Positions 35,359-43,219 of a DNA stretch of 63,225 nt are shown piece by piece. The position numbers and the translations under genes were made by a program. Every line of letters begins with the position of its first letter. The first letter of the stretch is position 1. The DNA is from Eshraghiella sp964414835 (GTDB lineage: Bacteria; Bacillota; Clostridia; Lachnospirales; Lachnospiraceae), in assembly GCA_964414835.1 (NCBI GenBank), contig CAYPWY010000011.1, positions 1-63,225 of the forward strand. The letters are read 5' to 3'. The notes under the pieces were generated by a model. That model was given only the letters and a program-made list of their open reading frames with translations, was not told the origin of the DNA and made no database searches.

Positions 35359-36114
35359 ATGTTAGACAGAAATGATTTTATGGAAACATTAAGAGAGGTG
35401 GCGGAAATTGTGAGAACAGCACCGGAACCTCCTGCGAAAGAGGAAATTCTCAGCTATTTTAAAGATATGGAGCTTAATTCCGCCCAGAAAGACATGGTGT
35501 TTGAGTATCTTATTACACCTCAGGAGGAGAAAACCGATTCAGAAGATATTAGGGAAGAGACAGGGAAAGATATTCAGGATGAAACCGATGAGGAACATCC
35601 TAAGGCTCTTGAGATGTATTTTAGCGACCTTGAAGCTATTCCTGAATATACCAATGAGGAGCTTCAGGGAATGTATGATGAACTTCTTAATGGCAATAAA
35701 GAAGTTATTAACTCAATTTCAGATGCAATGCTGAAAAGCGTTGCCGTTTTGGCAGATGAATATGCATCGGAGAAGGTTGAACCATTGGATTTGATACAGG
35801 AAGGGAATCTGGCTCTTTTTGTGCGGCTTAATGAATTGTGCGGAATGGGCGCAGATTGCGGATATGACGTTGAGGACGAGATAGGTGAGGCTGTCAATGA
35901 GGCAATGAAGCTTTATGTATCTGAAGTTACAGGTGAAGAAAATTCTGAAAATACTGTGGCAGGCAAAGCAAATCTGGTAAGGAAATCGCAAAAATATCTT
36001 CATGCGCAAAAGGGAAGGATGCCTACTGTAGATGAACTTTCCCGGTATACCGGATTATCGGATAATGAGCTTGCCGATATACTGAATATGATTGATAAGG
36101 CGGATAAAAAATAA
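35359..36114 (+). CDS. Sigma-70-like protein lacking recognisable promoter-binding regions
   Basis: The 251-residue acidic protein has a variable N-terminus (1-80), a region 1.2-like opening (MYFSDLEAIPEYTNEEL), a region 2.1/2.2-like core with VEPLDLIQEGNLALF (about residues 140-154) and a region 3-like segment (KANLVRKSQKYLHAQKGRMPTVDELSRYTG... in outline, 203-245). Where regions 2.3-2.4 should supply aromatic promoter-melting residues, it has an acidic stretch (YDVEDEIGEAVNEAMKLYV), and region 4 is absent because the protein ends after region 3. It may bind RNA polymerase core without recognising promoters. Start at 35359 behind GGACAGGAG. Confidence 0.65.
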   Translation: MLDRNDFMETLREVAEIVRTAPEPPAKEEILSYFKDMELNSAQKDMVFEYLITPQEEKTDSEDIREETGKDIQDETDEEHPKALEMYFSDLEAIPEYTNEELQGMYDELLNGNKEVINSISDAMLKSVAVLADEYASEKVEPLDLIQEGNLALFVRLNELCGMGADCGYDVEDEIGEAVNEAMKLYVSEVTGEENSENTVAGKANLVRKSQKYLHAQKGRMPTVDELSRYTGLSDNELADILNMIDKADKK

Positions 36115-36146
36115 AACTGCACACTGCGTAAACGCAGGGTGCAGTT
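36115..36146 (+). terminator. Hairpin between the sigma-like gene and map
   Basis: AACTGCAC-A-CTGCG pairs with CGCAG-G-GTGCAGTT around TAAA. No long T run follows on either strand; an attenuated bidirectional terminator is likely. Confidence 0.6.
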
Positions 36147-36174
36147 ATTGATAAATTTCTGAATAGGAGCATTT

Positions 36175-37044
36175 TTAATAGGAAATAATTTCTGCTCCCG
36201 TATTTGTCACAAGAACCTGAATCTCCCACTGGGCTGATGGAGAGCCGTCTTCGGTGTAAATGGTCCAGCCGTTCTCGTCATCCTGTACAATATCGGCTTT
36301 TCCCATATTAATCATAGGTTCAATGGTAAAACACATTCCCGGAGCCATTATCATACCGGTTCCGGCGGGAATTGTGTATCCAACCCATGGCTCTTCATGG
36401 AATTCTATTCCGCATCCATGTCCGCCGATTTCACGAACGACAGTATATCCCTTGGACTTGGCAAAATTATTGATTGCGGCACTCATATCGCCAAGAGGCG
36501 CAAATGGCTTTATTGCATTAAAGCCGACCTTAAGGCTTTCTTTGGCAGCTTCAACTAATTTCCTTTTGTCATCAGATACATTTCCTATACAAAACATTCT
36601 TGAGGAGTCTGAAAAATAACCGTTATAAATCGTTGATACATCCACATTTACAATATCGCCGTCCTTAAGAATTATATTTTTATCCGGAATCCCGTGGCAG
36701 ACTTCGTCGTTAAGTGAGGTGCAGACGCTCTTTGGAAAGCCCTGATAATTCAGCGGTGCAGGAATACCGCCCATCTCCCTTGTCTTGGAGTCCACCCATG
36801 TGTTGATTTCCTCTGTGGAAATTCCCTCCTTAATATGTTCGGCTGCATAGTCCAGAACAGCGATATTAATTTTGGCGCTTTCTTTTATACCTGCTATCTG
36901 TTCACTTGTTTTGATAAGCCTGGTGTCAGGCACAACGTATCCCCTGACCTTCAAATCTTCAAGCTTCTCATCAAAATCACAGTGGCATTTCTTGTATTTC
37001 AGACCGCTGCCGCACCAGCACAGGTCATTACGTCCCAGTTTCAT
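36175..37044 (-). CDS. map: Type I methionine aminopeptidase with N-terminal SEC-C zinc motif
   Basis: The 289-residue enzyme starts with a SEC-C-type zinc motif (DLCWCGSGLKYKKCHC, residues 6-21). The pita-bread catalytic domain follows, with metal ligands in VNVDVS, FSDSSR, GGHGCG, FTIEPM and QWEIQV. It removes the initiator methionine. The segment after the last Glu reads EIQVL rather than the usual EHTVL, a small departure that keeps the ligand. SEC-C-bearing forms are thought to associate with ribosomes. It is convergent with the sigma-like gene. Confidence 0.92.
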   Translation of the reverse strand: MKLGRNDLCWCGSGLKYKKCHCDFDEKLEDLKVRGYVVPDTRLIKTSEQIAGIKESAKINIAVLDYAAEHIKEGISTEEINTWVDSKTREMGGIPAPLNYQGFPKSVCTSLNDEVCHGIPDKNIILKDGDIVNVDVSTIYNGYFSDSSRMFCIGNVSDDKRKLVEAAKESLKVGFNAIKPFAPLGDMSAAINNFAKSKGYTVVREIGGHGCGIEFHEEPWVGYTIPAGTGMIMAPGMCFTIEPMINMGKADIVQDDENGWTIYTEDGSPSAQWEIQVLVTNTGAEIISY

Positions 37045-37122
37045 AAAAACAGCTCCTTGTTGATTACTTGTGACAAGTATATCATAATGTATTGATTATT
37101 GGTAACAAAATTTTATCAATAA

Positions 37123-37148
37123 TGTGACTTTTCACAAAAAAACCCGTC
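37123..37148 (+). promoter_or_regulatory. Possible ECF-type promoter of the downstream sigma-factor gene
   Basis: TGTGAC (37123-37128) and CGTC (37145-37148) are 16 bp apart, resembling ECF -35/-10 elements. A matching inverted half (AAGTCACA, 37166-37173) forms an 8-bp dyad with TGTGACTT at 37123-37130. Confidence 0.35.
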
Positions 37149-37187
37149 ATTAATAATAGCAATGTAAGTCACACAGGAGGAGCGGGT

Positions 37188-37742
37188 ATGGATGATGAAA
37201 AGATTATTGAGTTGTATTTACAGCGTAATGAGAAGGCTATTGCGGAAACCAAGCTGAAATATGGCAGAGGTCTGTACACGATAGCATTGAAAATACTTGG
37301 AAACTTTGAGGATGCGGAGGAGTGTGAAAATGATACATATTATAAAGCGTGGTTAAGTATTCCCGCTAACAGACCGTCATATCTGATGGCATATCTTTCA
37401 AGAATCAGCCGCAATGCGGCACTTGAGCGGGTGGATTACAGAAATGCAGGGAAACGGCATGGAACCATGGTGGAGCTTTGCGATGAGCTTGATTACAGTG
37501 CAGGATACGGCTCTATGGACAGCTATCTTGACAGCTATGAAATACGGCGGGTTATTGACACATTTCTGGATGAACTCAGTGACGAAAAAAATGCTATTTT
37601 TATAAGAAGGTATTGGGCGGCGGAAAGCATATCGCAGATTGCTCAGGCGCTTAATATAAGCGAAAGCAAGGTTAAGATGACCATAAGCAGACTGAAGATA
37701 AAATTGAGGAATTTTTTTGAAAGGGAGGGTGTGCATATATAA
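37188..37742 (+). CDS. ECF-type RNA polymerase sigma factor
   Basis: The 184-residue protein has region 2 (LYTIALKILGNFEDAEECENDTYYKAWLSIP in outline, then YLMAYLSRISRNAAL) and region 4 with a helix-turn-helix (ESISQIAQALNISESKVKMTISRLKIKL). Region 3 is missing, as in ECF sigmas. A strong AGGAGG precedes the ATG. No anti-sigma gene follows; the next gene is a small SPOR-like protein. Autoregulation from the upstream dyad is possible. Confidence 0.85.
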   Translation: MDDEKIIELYLQRNEKAIAETKLKYGRGLYTIALKILGNFEDAEECENDTYYKAWLSIPANRPSYLMAYLSRISRNAALERVDYRNAGKRHGTMVELCDELDYSAGYGSMDSYLDSYEIRRVIDTFLDELSDEKNAIFIRRYWAAESISQIAQALNISESKVKMTISRLKIKLRNFFEREGVHI

Positions 37743-37814
37743 TATTACGGTAAATATTAATCTGCCTGTGCATATACTATACACGTAGTGAATTTTGGTT
37801 TATGGGTGTATGGT

Positions 37815-38057
37815 ATGGAATTAAAAAATATGCGTTATGAAGTGATTCTGGGCGTATTTAATATAGAATGTAATGCAAAGCATGTTGCCGCTGAAGCCGG
37901 AAGATATGGAATTGATGTGGAAATTGACAAAAGGAAGGGAGGCTTTAATGTATGCGCAGGAGTCTTTGAGGATGAAAAAAAGGCGTTTGACAGGCTTGAA
38001 GCCGTTCAAAACGCCGGGTATGTATTTGCATATATCAGAAAAGAATGTTTCGGTTAA
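37815..38057 (+). CDS. Small SPOR-domain-like protein
   Basis: The 80-residue protein matches the SPOR pattern: an opening strand YEVILGVFN, a helix with a HVAAEAGRYGIDV section, a GFNVCAGVFEDEKKAFDRLEAV repeat in outline, and a final YVFAYI strand. SPOR domains bind denuded peptidoglycan at division sites when exported, but no signal peptide or membrane anchor is seen here. The start could also be GTG 37788. Its 3' end overlaps the convergent TetR gene by 23 bp. Confidence 0.6.
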   Translation: MELKNMRYEVILGVFNIECNAKHVAAEAGRYGIDVEIDKRKGGFNVCAGVFEDEKKAFDRLEAVQNAGYVFAYIRKECFG

Positions 38058-38613
38058 GAATATCCGTAAGCAGCTGATGGGCATCATTCTTGTTCTGGTT
38101 GAAATCATTGTTTTCGCTGCGGCTTTCATTAATAAAACCAAGCAGACCGTAGCAGAGAAAACCTGTAATCTGCCGGTTGGTATATTTTAACCGGTGCCTT
38201 GAATTTTCTTTGGTGGTATGATGCTCCACTGCTGCGTACACATGGTTGAAAAAAGAAAACGCAAGGTAAGGGTTTTTATCAGGCGTGGCATGCTTTAAAA
38301 ATTTGTACTCATCATAGTACAGCTTAAGGATGCTGTCCATAACATGGGAAAAGCCCATGGCTATATTGCCGTCAGGGTTGTACAATCGTTCAAGTTCATA
38401 ATAGTGGGCGGTTCCCTTCGCTATCATATCCTGAAAAATATCCTCTGCCAAATCATATTTGTCCCCGTAGTGGGAATAAAAAGTAATTCTGCTTATATCT
38501 GCCTTGTCACATAGATTTGTAACTGTTATTTTCTCAAAGGGCAAGTCATTCAAAAGCTCAATGAGGGTATCTTTCAGACATTTTTTGGTTTTGCGTATTC
38601 TTTTATCTTCCAT
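38035..38613 (-). CDS. TetR-family transcriptional regulator
   Basis: The 192-residue protein has the TetR N-terminal helix-turn-helix (TLIELLNDLPFEKITVTNLCDKADISRITFYSHYGDKY in outline), with the expected FY-x-HF-like element as FYSHYGDK. The C-terminal ligand domain (about 60-192) resembles TetR_C regulators in which DNA binding is coupled to cofactor proteins. A palindrome 11 bp upstream of its ATG is a good autoregulatory operator. It lies divergent to a degV gene, which may be its second target. Confidence 0.85.
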   Translation of the reverse strand: MEDKRIRKTKKCLKDTLIELLNDLPFEKITVTNLCDKADISRITFYSHYGDKYDLAEDIFQDMIAKGTAHYYELERLYNPDGNIAMGFSHVMDSILKLYYDEYKFLKHATPDKNPYLAFSFFNHVYAAVEHHTTKENSRHRLKYTNRQITGFLCYGLLGFINESRSENNDFNQNKNDAHQLLTDILNRNILF

Positions 38614-38624
38614 ATACTTATAAA

Positions 38625-38646
38625 TAATTATACAGATGTATAATTA
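38625..38646. promoter_or_regulatory. Palindromic operator upstream of tetR and degV
   Basis: Perfect 9-bp arms TAATTATAC and GTATAATTA flank AGAT. It lies 11 bp from the tetR start and in the tetR/degV divergent spacer. A second TATAATTATAC-like half overlaps the tetR -10 region. Confidence 0.65.
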
Positions 38647-38770
38647 TACTACACTTTGTGTAAATTTGTAGTTGCCTTTCTTACAATTTTGTTTTATTTT
38701 AATACTTGTATAAATATTAGTCAAGATGTTAAGAGTTATTAAAATAAGCTCTGTGTATGAGGTAGAGGAT

Positions 38771-39640
38771 ATGAAAACAGCGATAATGACAGACGAAAAC
38801 AGCGGAATTTCAATGGAAAAAGCAGAAAGTCTTGGTATTTTCATGATGAGAATGCCGTTTTTTATTAATGGAGAACTGAAATATCAGGGGATAGATATGA
38901 CAAGGGAACAGTTTTATCAGGCTCTTGCCGAAGGCGCTGAGGTTTCCACCTCACAGCCGTCGCCGGGGGATGTTATGGATATGTGGAATGAGGTTCTGGA
39001 ACAGGGATATGATGATATTGTCTACATACCTATGTCCAGCGCACTCAGTGAATCGTGCAACAGCGCCAGAATTTTTGCCGAGGATTATGATGAGAAGGTT
39101 CAGGTGGTTGATAATCACAGAATTTCAGTTACAATGGAGCAATCGGTATATGATGCGATGAAATACGCCCGGAAGGGTATGAATGCGAAAGAAATCAAAG
39201 AGCGTCTTGAAAAGGAAGCGTATGATGCCAGTATTTATATAGCGGTAGATACACTGTCTTATCTGAAAAAAGGCGGCAGAGTCACAGCCGCTGCTGCGGC
39301 AATCGGTACGGTTCTTAATCTTAAGCCTGTGTTGACAATACAGGGAGGCAAGCTGGATGCATATGCCAAGGAACGTGGTATGAAAAAAGCACGCCGAACA
39401 ATGATTAAGGCGATGCAGAAGGATTTGCAGGAGCGTCTGGGAGAGTTTGACAAGGAAGGAAAACTCCAGCTTTGCATAGCATACAGCCATGTTGATGAAC
39501 AGACACTTCAGGAATGGACAGATGAGGTTAAAGAATCTTTCCCCGATAAAGAACTGCTCATAACTCCGCTTTCATTGAGCATCGGATGTCATATAGGACA
39601 GGGAGCGCTGGCGATTGCAGCATGCAGAATGGAAGTATAG
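38771..39640 (+). CDS. DegV family protein (FakB-like), second paralogue
   Basis: The 289-residue protein has IMTDENSGISMEKA, STSQPSPGDVMD, PMSSALSESCNSA, DTLSYLKKGGRVT and the C-terminal SLSIGCHIGQGALAIA, all DegV signatures. The serine-rich loop positions the bound fatty-acid carboxylate in known structures. The start at 38771 follows GAGGTAGAGG; a longer TTG-initiated form (38726) is unlikely. It is divergent from tetR, with a shared palindrome between them. Confidence 0.9.
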   Translation: MKTAIMTDENSGISMEKAESLGIFMMRMPFFINGELKYQGIDMTREQFYQALAEGAEVSTSQPSPGDVMDMWNEVLEQGYDDIVYIPMSSALSESCNSARIFAEDYDEKVQVVDNHRISVTMEQSVYDAMKYARKGMNAKEIKERLEKEAYDASIYIAVDTLSYLKKGGRVTAAAAAIGTVLNLKPVLTIQGGKLDAYAKERGMKKARRTMIKAMQKDLQERLGEFDKEGKLQLCIAYSHVDEQTLQEWTDEVKESFPDKELLITPLSLSIGCHIGQGALAIAACRMEV

Positions 39641-39665
39641 AACAGTCGGAATATATGAATTTTAT

Positions 39666-39706
39666 AAAAAACGCTTCGTGAAACCTGAATTTCCGCAGCG
39701 TTTTTT
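39666..39706 (+). terminator. Rho-independent terminator after the second degV
   Basis: AAAAAACGCT pairs with AGCGTTTTTT, with an inner GAAA/TTTC step. The T-rich arm provides the U tract. Confidence 0.75.
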
Positions 39707-39729
39707 CGTAAATCCATTTAATTTGAAAA

Positions 39730-39764
39730 ATCATATTGAAATACTATGAATTATTATGTATAAT
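39730..39764 (+). promoter_or_regulatory. iscR promoter with overlapping Rrf2-type dyad (site A)
   Basis: TTGAAA (39736-39741) and TATAAT (39759-39764) are 17 bp apart. A dyad ATCATA-N9-TATGAA (39730-39750) surrounds the -35 box. The same 6-9-6 pattern occurs at 40240 and 43170. Confidence 0.6.
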
Positions 39765-39782
39765 TAGACTGAGGTGAATATT

Positions 39783-40217
39783 ATGAAAATTTCTACAAAA
39801 GGCAGATATGCATTAAGATTAATGCTGGATATTGCTATAAACAGCGCAGCACGTCCTGTAAGCATTAAAGATATTTCAAGAAGGCAGGATATATCAGATA
39901 AGTATCTTGAACAGATAATTTCTATTTTAAACAATGCGGGCTTTGTACGAAGTGTAAGAGGCGCTCAAGGCGGGTATACTTTGACTAAGAGACCGGATGA
40001 GTATACTGTAGGTATGATTTTAAGAAGTACAGAAGGCTCACTTTCGCCTGTTGTGTGTATCGGCGACGGAGCTGTGGAGTGCGACAAGGCGGACAATTGT
40101 GCCACAAGCGAATTGTGGAAAAGACTTAACGATGCCATTAATAATGTGGTTGATAATGTGACACTTGCAGATTTAGTGGCATGGCAGAATAATAATTCGG
40201 ATAATTACAGCATATAG
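39783..40217 (+). CDS. iscR: Rrf2-family (IscR/CymR-like) transcriptional regulator
   Basis: The 144-residue protein has the Rrf2 winged helix (MKISTKGRYALRLMLDIA, then ISRRQDISDKYLEQI, SVRGAQGGYTL). Three cysteines lie in the C-terminal loop as C-x7-C-x5-C (CIGDGAVECDKADNC), the arrangement that holds a 2Fe-2S cluster in IscR. It stands directly upstream of nifS-nifU-mnmA. Repression of iron-sulfur and possibly cysteine genes is likely, but CymR-like control through CysK is an alternative. The start at 39783 follows GAGGTG. Confidence 0.88.
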   Translation: MKISTKGRYALRLMLDIAINSAARPVSIKDISRRQDISDKYLEQIISILNNAGFVRSVRGAQGGYTLTKRPDEYTVGMILRSTEGSLSPVVCIGDGAVECDKADNCATSELWKRLNDAINNVVDNVTLADLVAWQNNNSDNYSI

Positions 40218-40239
40218 ACTTGTTGATAAACAATATCAT

Positions 40240-40275
40240 TTCCTACCTTGACACTAGGAATATATGTGCTATAAT
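40240..40275 (+). promoter_or_regulatory. nifS operon promoter with overlapping Rrf2-type dyad (site B)
   Basis: TTGACA (40248-40253) and TATAAT (40270-40275) are 16 bp apart. TTCCTA-N9-TAGGAA (40240-40260) is perfectly symmetric and centres on the -35 box. Confidence 0.7.
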
Positions 40276-40368
40276 CATATCAAATTACAAATAAGGAAAA
40301 TCCTCTCAGATGCGGAGGGCTTTATATATTCCAAAGCGTTATGAGGCGGATAAGTGAGGAAGTGTAAT

Positions 40369-41550
40369 ATGAAGACAATATATTTAGATAATGCTGCAAC
40401 TACTCAGGTTTATCCGGAAGTTCTTGAAGCTATGAAACCATTTTTTACGGAATATTACGGAAATCCATCCAGTATATATTCTTTTGCCGGAGAGGCAGGC
40501 AAAGCTGTTGATGCGGCTCGTAGGACAATAGCAGCTTCTCTTGGCGCAGACCAGTCCGAAATATATTTTACCGGAGGCGGAAGTGAGTCCGACAACTGGG
40601 CTCTTAAGGCAACAGCGGAGGCATACTCTTCCAAAGGCAGGCATATTATTACAAGCAAAATTGAGCATCATGCAGTTCTTCATACATGTGAGTGGCTTGA
40701 AAAACAAGGCTTTGAAGTTACTTATCTGGATGTTGATGAGAACGGTGTTGTTACACCTGAAACACTTAAGGCTGCCATCAGACCTGATACAATTCTTGTA
40801 TCAATTATGGCTGCCAATAATGAGATAGGAACGATTGAACCAATAGCCGAGCTTGGTAAAATAGCTCATGAGGCAGGCGCTCTTTTCCATACAGATGCGG
40901 TTCAGGCATATTGCCACATTCCAATTAATGTGGACGAGATGAATATTGATATGTTAAGTGCCAGCGGTCATAAGATTAACGGGCCTAAGGGAATAGGAAT
41001 TATGTACATCCGCAAGGGCGTAAAGATTCGCTCTTTTATACATGGCGGCGCACAGGAAAGAAACCGAAGAGCCGGAACCCATAATGTTCCCGGAATTGTG
41101 GGAATGGGTAAAGCAGTAGAGCTTGCTGTTGCAGATATGGATAACAGAATAAAATACGAGACAGAGCTTAGGGATTATCTTATTGAGCGTGTTCTTAAGG
41201 AAATTCCTTATTCAAGACTTAACGGACACAGAACGGATAGATTACCTAACAATACCAATTTCTGTTTCAGGTTTATAGAGGGAGAGTCGATGCTTATTCT
41301 TCTGGACCAGAATGGAATCTGCGGTTCCAGCGGTTCAGCCTGCACATCAGGTTCGCTTGACCCGTCACATGTGCTTCTGGCAATAGGACTGCCGCATGAG
41401 ATTGCACATGGTTCACTTCGTCTTACTTTATCAGAGAAAATCACAAAGGAAGACATAGATTATACGGTTGACAAACTTGTGAAGATAATCGAAAGACTGC
41501 GCAGTATGTCTCCGTTGTATGCGGATTTTGCAGCCAAAAACCGGAATTAA
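40369..41550 (+). CDS. nifS: Cysteine desulfurase
   Basis: The 393-residue class V PLP enzyme has YLDNAATT, EHHAVLHTC, HTDAVQAY, SASGHKINGPKGIG (PLP lysine) and the active-site cysteine in GSSGSACTSGS. It releases sulfur from cysteine as a persulfide for Fe-S assembly and tRNA thiolation. The start at 40369 follows GTGAGGAAG. The C-terminal extension is short. nifU follows after 33 bp. Confidence 0.95.
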   Translation: MKTIYLDNAATTQVYPEVLEAMKPFFTEYYGNPSSIYSFAGEAGKAVDAARRTIAASLGADQSEIYFTGGGSESDNWALKATAEAYSSKGRHIITSKIEHHAVLHTCEWLEKQGFEVTYLDVDENGVVTPETLKAAIRPDTILVSIMAANNEIGTIEPIAELGKIAHEAGALFHTDAVQAYCHIPINVDEMNIDMLSASGHKINGPKGIGIMYIRKGVKIRSFIHGGAQERNRRAGTHNVPGIVGMGKAVELAVADMDNRIKYETELRDYLIERVLKEIPYSRLNGHRTDRLPNNTNFCFRFIEGESMLILLDQNGICGSSGSACTSGSLDPSHVLLAIGLPHEIAHGSLRLTLSEKITKEDIDYTVDKLVKIIERLRSMSPLYADFAAKNRN

Positions 41551-41583
41551 ATAGTACCGGCTGTACAGAGAAAGGAATTTATT

Positions 41584-42027
41584 ATGTATAGTGAAAAAGT
41601 AATGGACCATTTTAATAATCCACGTAATGTGGGAGAGATAGAGGATGCTTCAGGTGTAGGTACTGTTGGAAATGCCAAGTGCGGTGACATTATGAGAATG
41701 TATCTTGATATTGATGAAAATCAGATTATCCGTGACTGCAAGTTTAAGACTTTTGGATGCGGCGCAGCAGTTGCCACCAGCAGTATGGCAACGGAGCTGG
41801 TTAAAGGAAAATCAGTATATGAAGCGCTTAAAATTACCAATAAAGCAGTTATGGAGGCGCTTGACGGACTTCCGCCGGTGAAAGTTCATTGTTCGCTGCT
41901 TGCCGAGGAAGCTATTCATGCGGCACTTTGGGATTACGCCGAGAAGAATGGACTTGAGATTGAAGGTCTTAAGAAGCCTGTAAGCGACATCAGTGAAAAA
42001 GAAGAAGCACCTGAGGAAGAATATTGA
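41584..42027 (+). CDS. nifU: Iron-sulfur cluster assembly scaffold
   Basis: The 147-residue protein is IscU/NifU-N type, with cluster-ligand cysteines in GNAKCGDIM, TFGCGAAVATSS and VKVHCSLLAEEA. It accepts sulfur from the desulfurase upstream and builds the cluster. Its TGA overlaps the mnmA start (TGATG), so translation is coupled. Confidence 0.94.
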   Translation: MYSEKVMDHFNNPRNVGEIEDASGVGTVGNAKCGDIMRMYLDIDENQIIRDCKFKTFGCGAAVATSSMATELVKGKSVYEALKITNKAVMEALDGLPPVKVHCSLLAEEAIHAALWDYAEKNGLEIEGLKKPVSDISEKEEAPEEEY

Positions 42028-43103
42028 TGAGCAAAGGTAAGGTTGTTGCAGGGATGTCCGGAGGAGTTGACTCCTCCGTGGCAGCCCTTCTTTTAAAAGA
42101 GCAGGGATATGATGTGATTGGTGTCACCATGCAAATCTGGCAGGAGGAAAACCCTCTTGATGCTGCGGAAAACGGAGGCTGCTGCGGACTGTCTGCAGTC
42201 GATGATGCCAAGCGTGTTGCCGACATAATCGGAATACCCTATTATGTTATGAATTTCCGGGAAGAATTTCAGAAACAGGTAATTGATTATTTTGTCAGTG
42301 AATATTATAAGGGCAGGACTCCTAACCCATGCATTGCATGTAACCGCTATATTAAGTGGGAATCGCTTTTGCACCGCTCCCTTGAGATTGGTGCGGATTA
42401 TATAGCCACCGGACATTACGGCAAAATAATAAAGCTGCCCAACGGACGTTATAGTGTTGCCAAGGCACAGTCACGACAGAAGGACCAGTCCTATGTGCTT
42501 TATAATCTGACGCAGGACGAGCTTCGACATACGCTTTTTCCTGTGTATGGATATGAGAAAGAGCAGGTCCGCCTGATTGCAGAGAAAAATAACCTGCCTG
42601 TTGCCCGCAAAAAAGACAGTCAGGACATATGCTTTGTCCCTGACGGGGATTACGCTGCCTTTATACAGCGTGAGACGGGCAGGAAGGATACACCGGGAAA
42701 TTTTGTGGATTTGGAAGGCAATGTACTTGGAAAACACAAAGGTATCACACATTATACAGTAGGACAGCGAAAAGGGCTTGGAATTGCTTTTGGAGAACCA
42801 AGATTTGTACTGCGTATCAATCCTGCTGACAATACGGTTGTTCTTGGAACGGCAGAGGAGCTTATGGTGCGCACAGTAAATATCTGTGACGTAAATTATA
42901 TGGCAGTTGAAAATATTTCGGAGCCGGTACGGGCCATGGGCAAGCTGCGGTATTCACAGAAAGAAGCACCGTGTACCATATTGCCTGACGGGAAAGGCGG
43001 AATCGTTGCGGAATTTGACCGGCCTATGCGCGCTGCAACACCGGGACAGTCGGCGGTGTTTTATAATGACGACTGCATATTGTGCGGCGGGATTATAAAA
43101 TAA
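42027..43103 (+). CDS. mnmA: tRNA-specific 2-thiouridylase MnmA
   Basis: The 358-residue enzyme has the PP-loop GMSGGVDSSVA, the acceptor cysteine in TPNPCIACNRYIKW and the catalytic persulfide cysteine in DSQDICFVPDGDY. The C-terminal domain has HYTVGQRKGLGI. It adds sulfur at the wobble uridine of tRNA-Lys, Glu and Gln, using sulfur from the desulfurase encoded two genes upstream. Confidence 0.95.
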   Translation: MSKGKVVAGMSGGVDSSVAALLLKEQGYDVIGVTMQIWQEENPLDAAENGGCCGLSAVDDAKRVADIIGIPYYVMNFREEFQKQVIDYFVSEYYKGRTPNPCIACNRYIKWESLLHRSLEIGADYIATGHYGKIIKLPNGRYSVAKAQSRQKDQSYVLYNLTQDELRHTLFPVYGYEKEQVRLIAEKNNLPVARKKDSQDICFVPDGDYAAFIQRETGRKDTPGNFVDLEGNVLGKHKGITHYTVGQRKGLGIAFGEPRFVLRINPADNTVVLGTAEELMVRTVNICDVNYMAVENISEPVRAMGKLRYSQKEAPCTILPDGKGGIVAEFDRPMRAATPGQSAVFYNDDCILCGGIIK

Positions 43104-43126
43104 AAGAAAAAAATAATATTTCTTAT

Positions 43127-43155
43127 TGACATGCCGGGAAATAAATGTTAGTATA
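43127..43155 (+). promoter_or_regulatory. Promoter of the metY-cysK unit
   Basis: TTGACA (43127-43132) and TAGTAT (43150-43155) are 17 bp apart. Confidence 0.65.
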
Positions 43156-43167
43156 GCCTAAACAGTA

Positions 43168-43192
43168 ATTCATACTAATTCTATATGAATTG
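43168..43192 (+). promoter_or_regulatory. Rrf2-type dyad downstream of the metY promoter (site C)
   Basis: Perfect 8-bp arms AATTCATA and TATGAATT are separated by 9 bp. The core TTCATA-N9-TATGAA has the same geometry as the sites at iscR and nifS. Its place just after the expected transcription start fits a roadblock repressor site. Confidence 0.65.
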
Positions 43193-43219
43193 GTAAACAG
43201 AGCAAAGGAGATTGATATT

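Noticed and set aside
40290..40330. Attenuator or riboswitch in the nifS leader
   Set aside because: Only a short CCTC/GGAGG pairing is visible, with no T run; too weak to call.
43104..43219. S-box or T-box leader upstream of metY
   Set aside because: The leader is only about 60 nt from the probable start and contains no T-box GGTGG-ACCGCG or SAM aptamer core; only the short dyad is visible.
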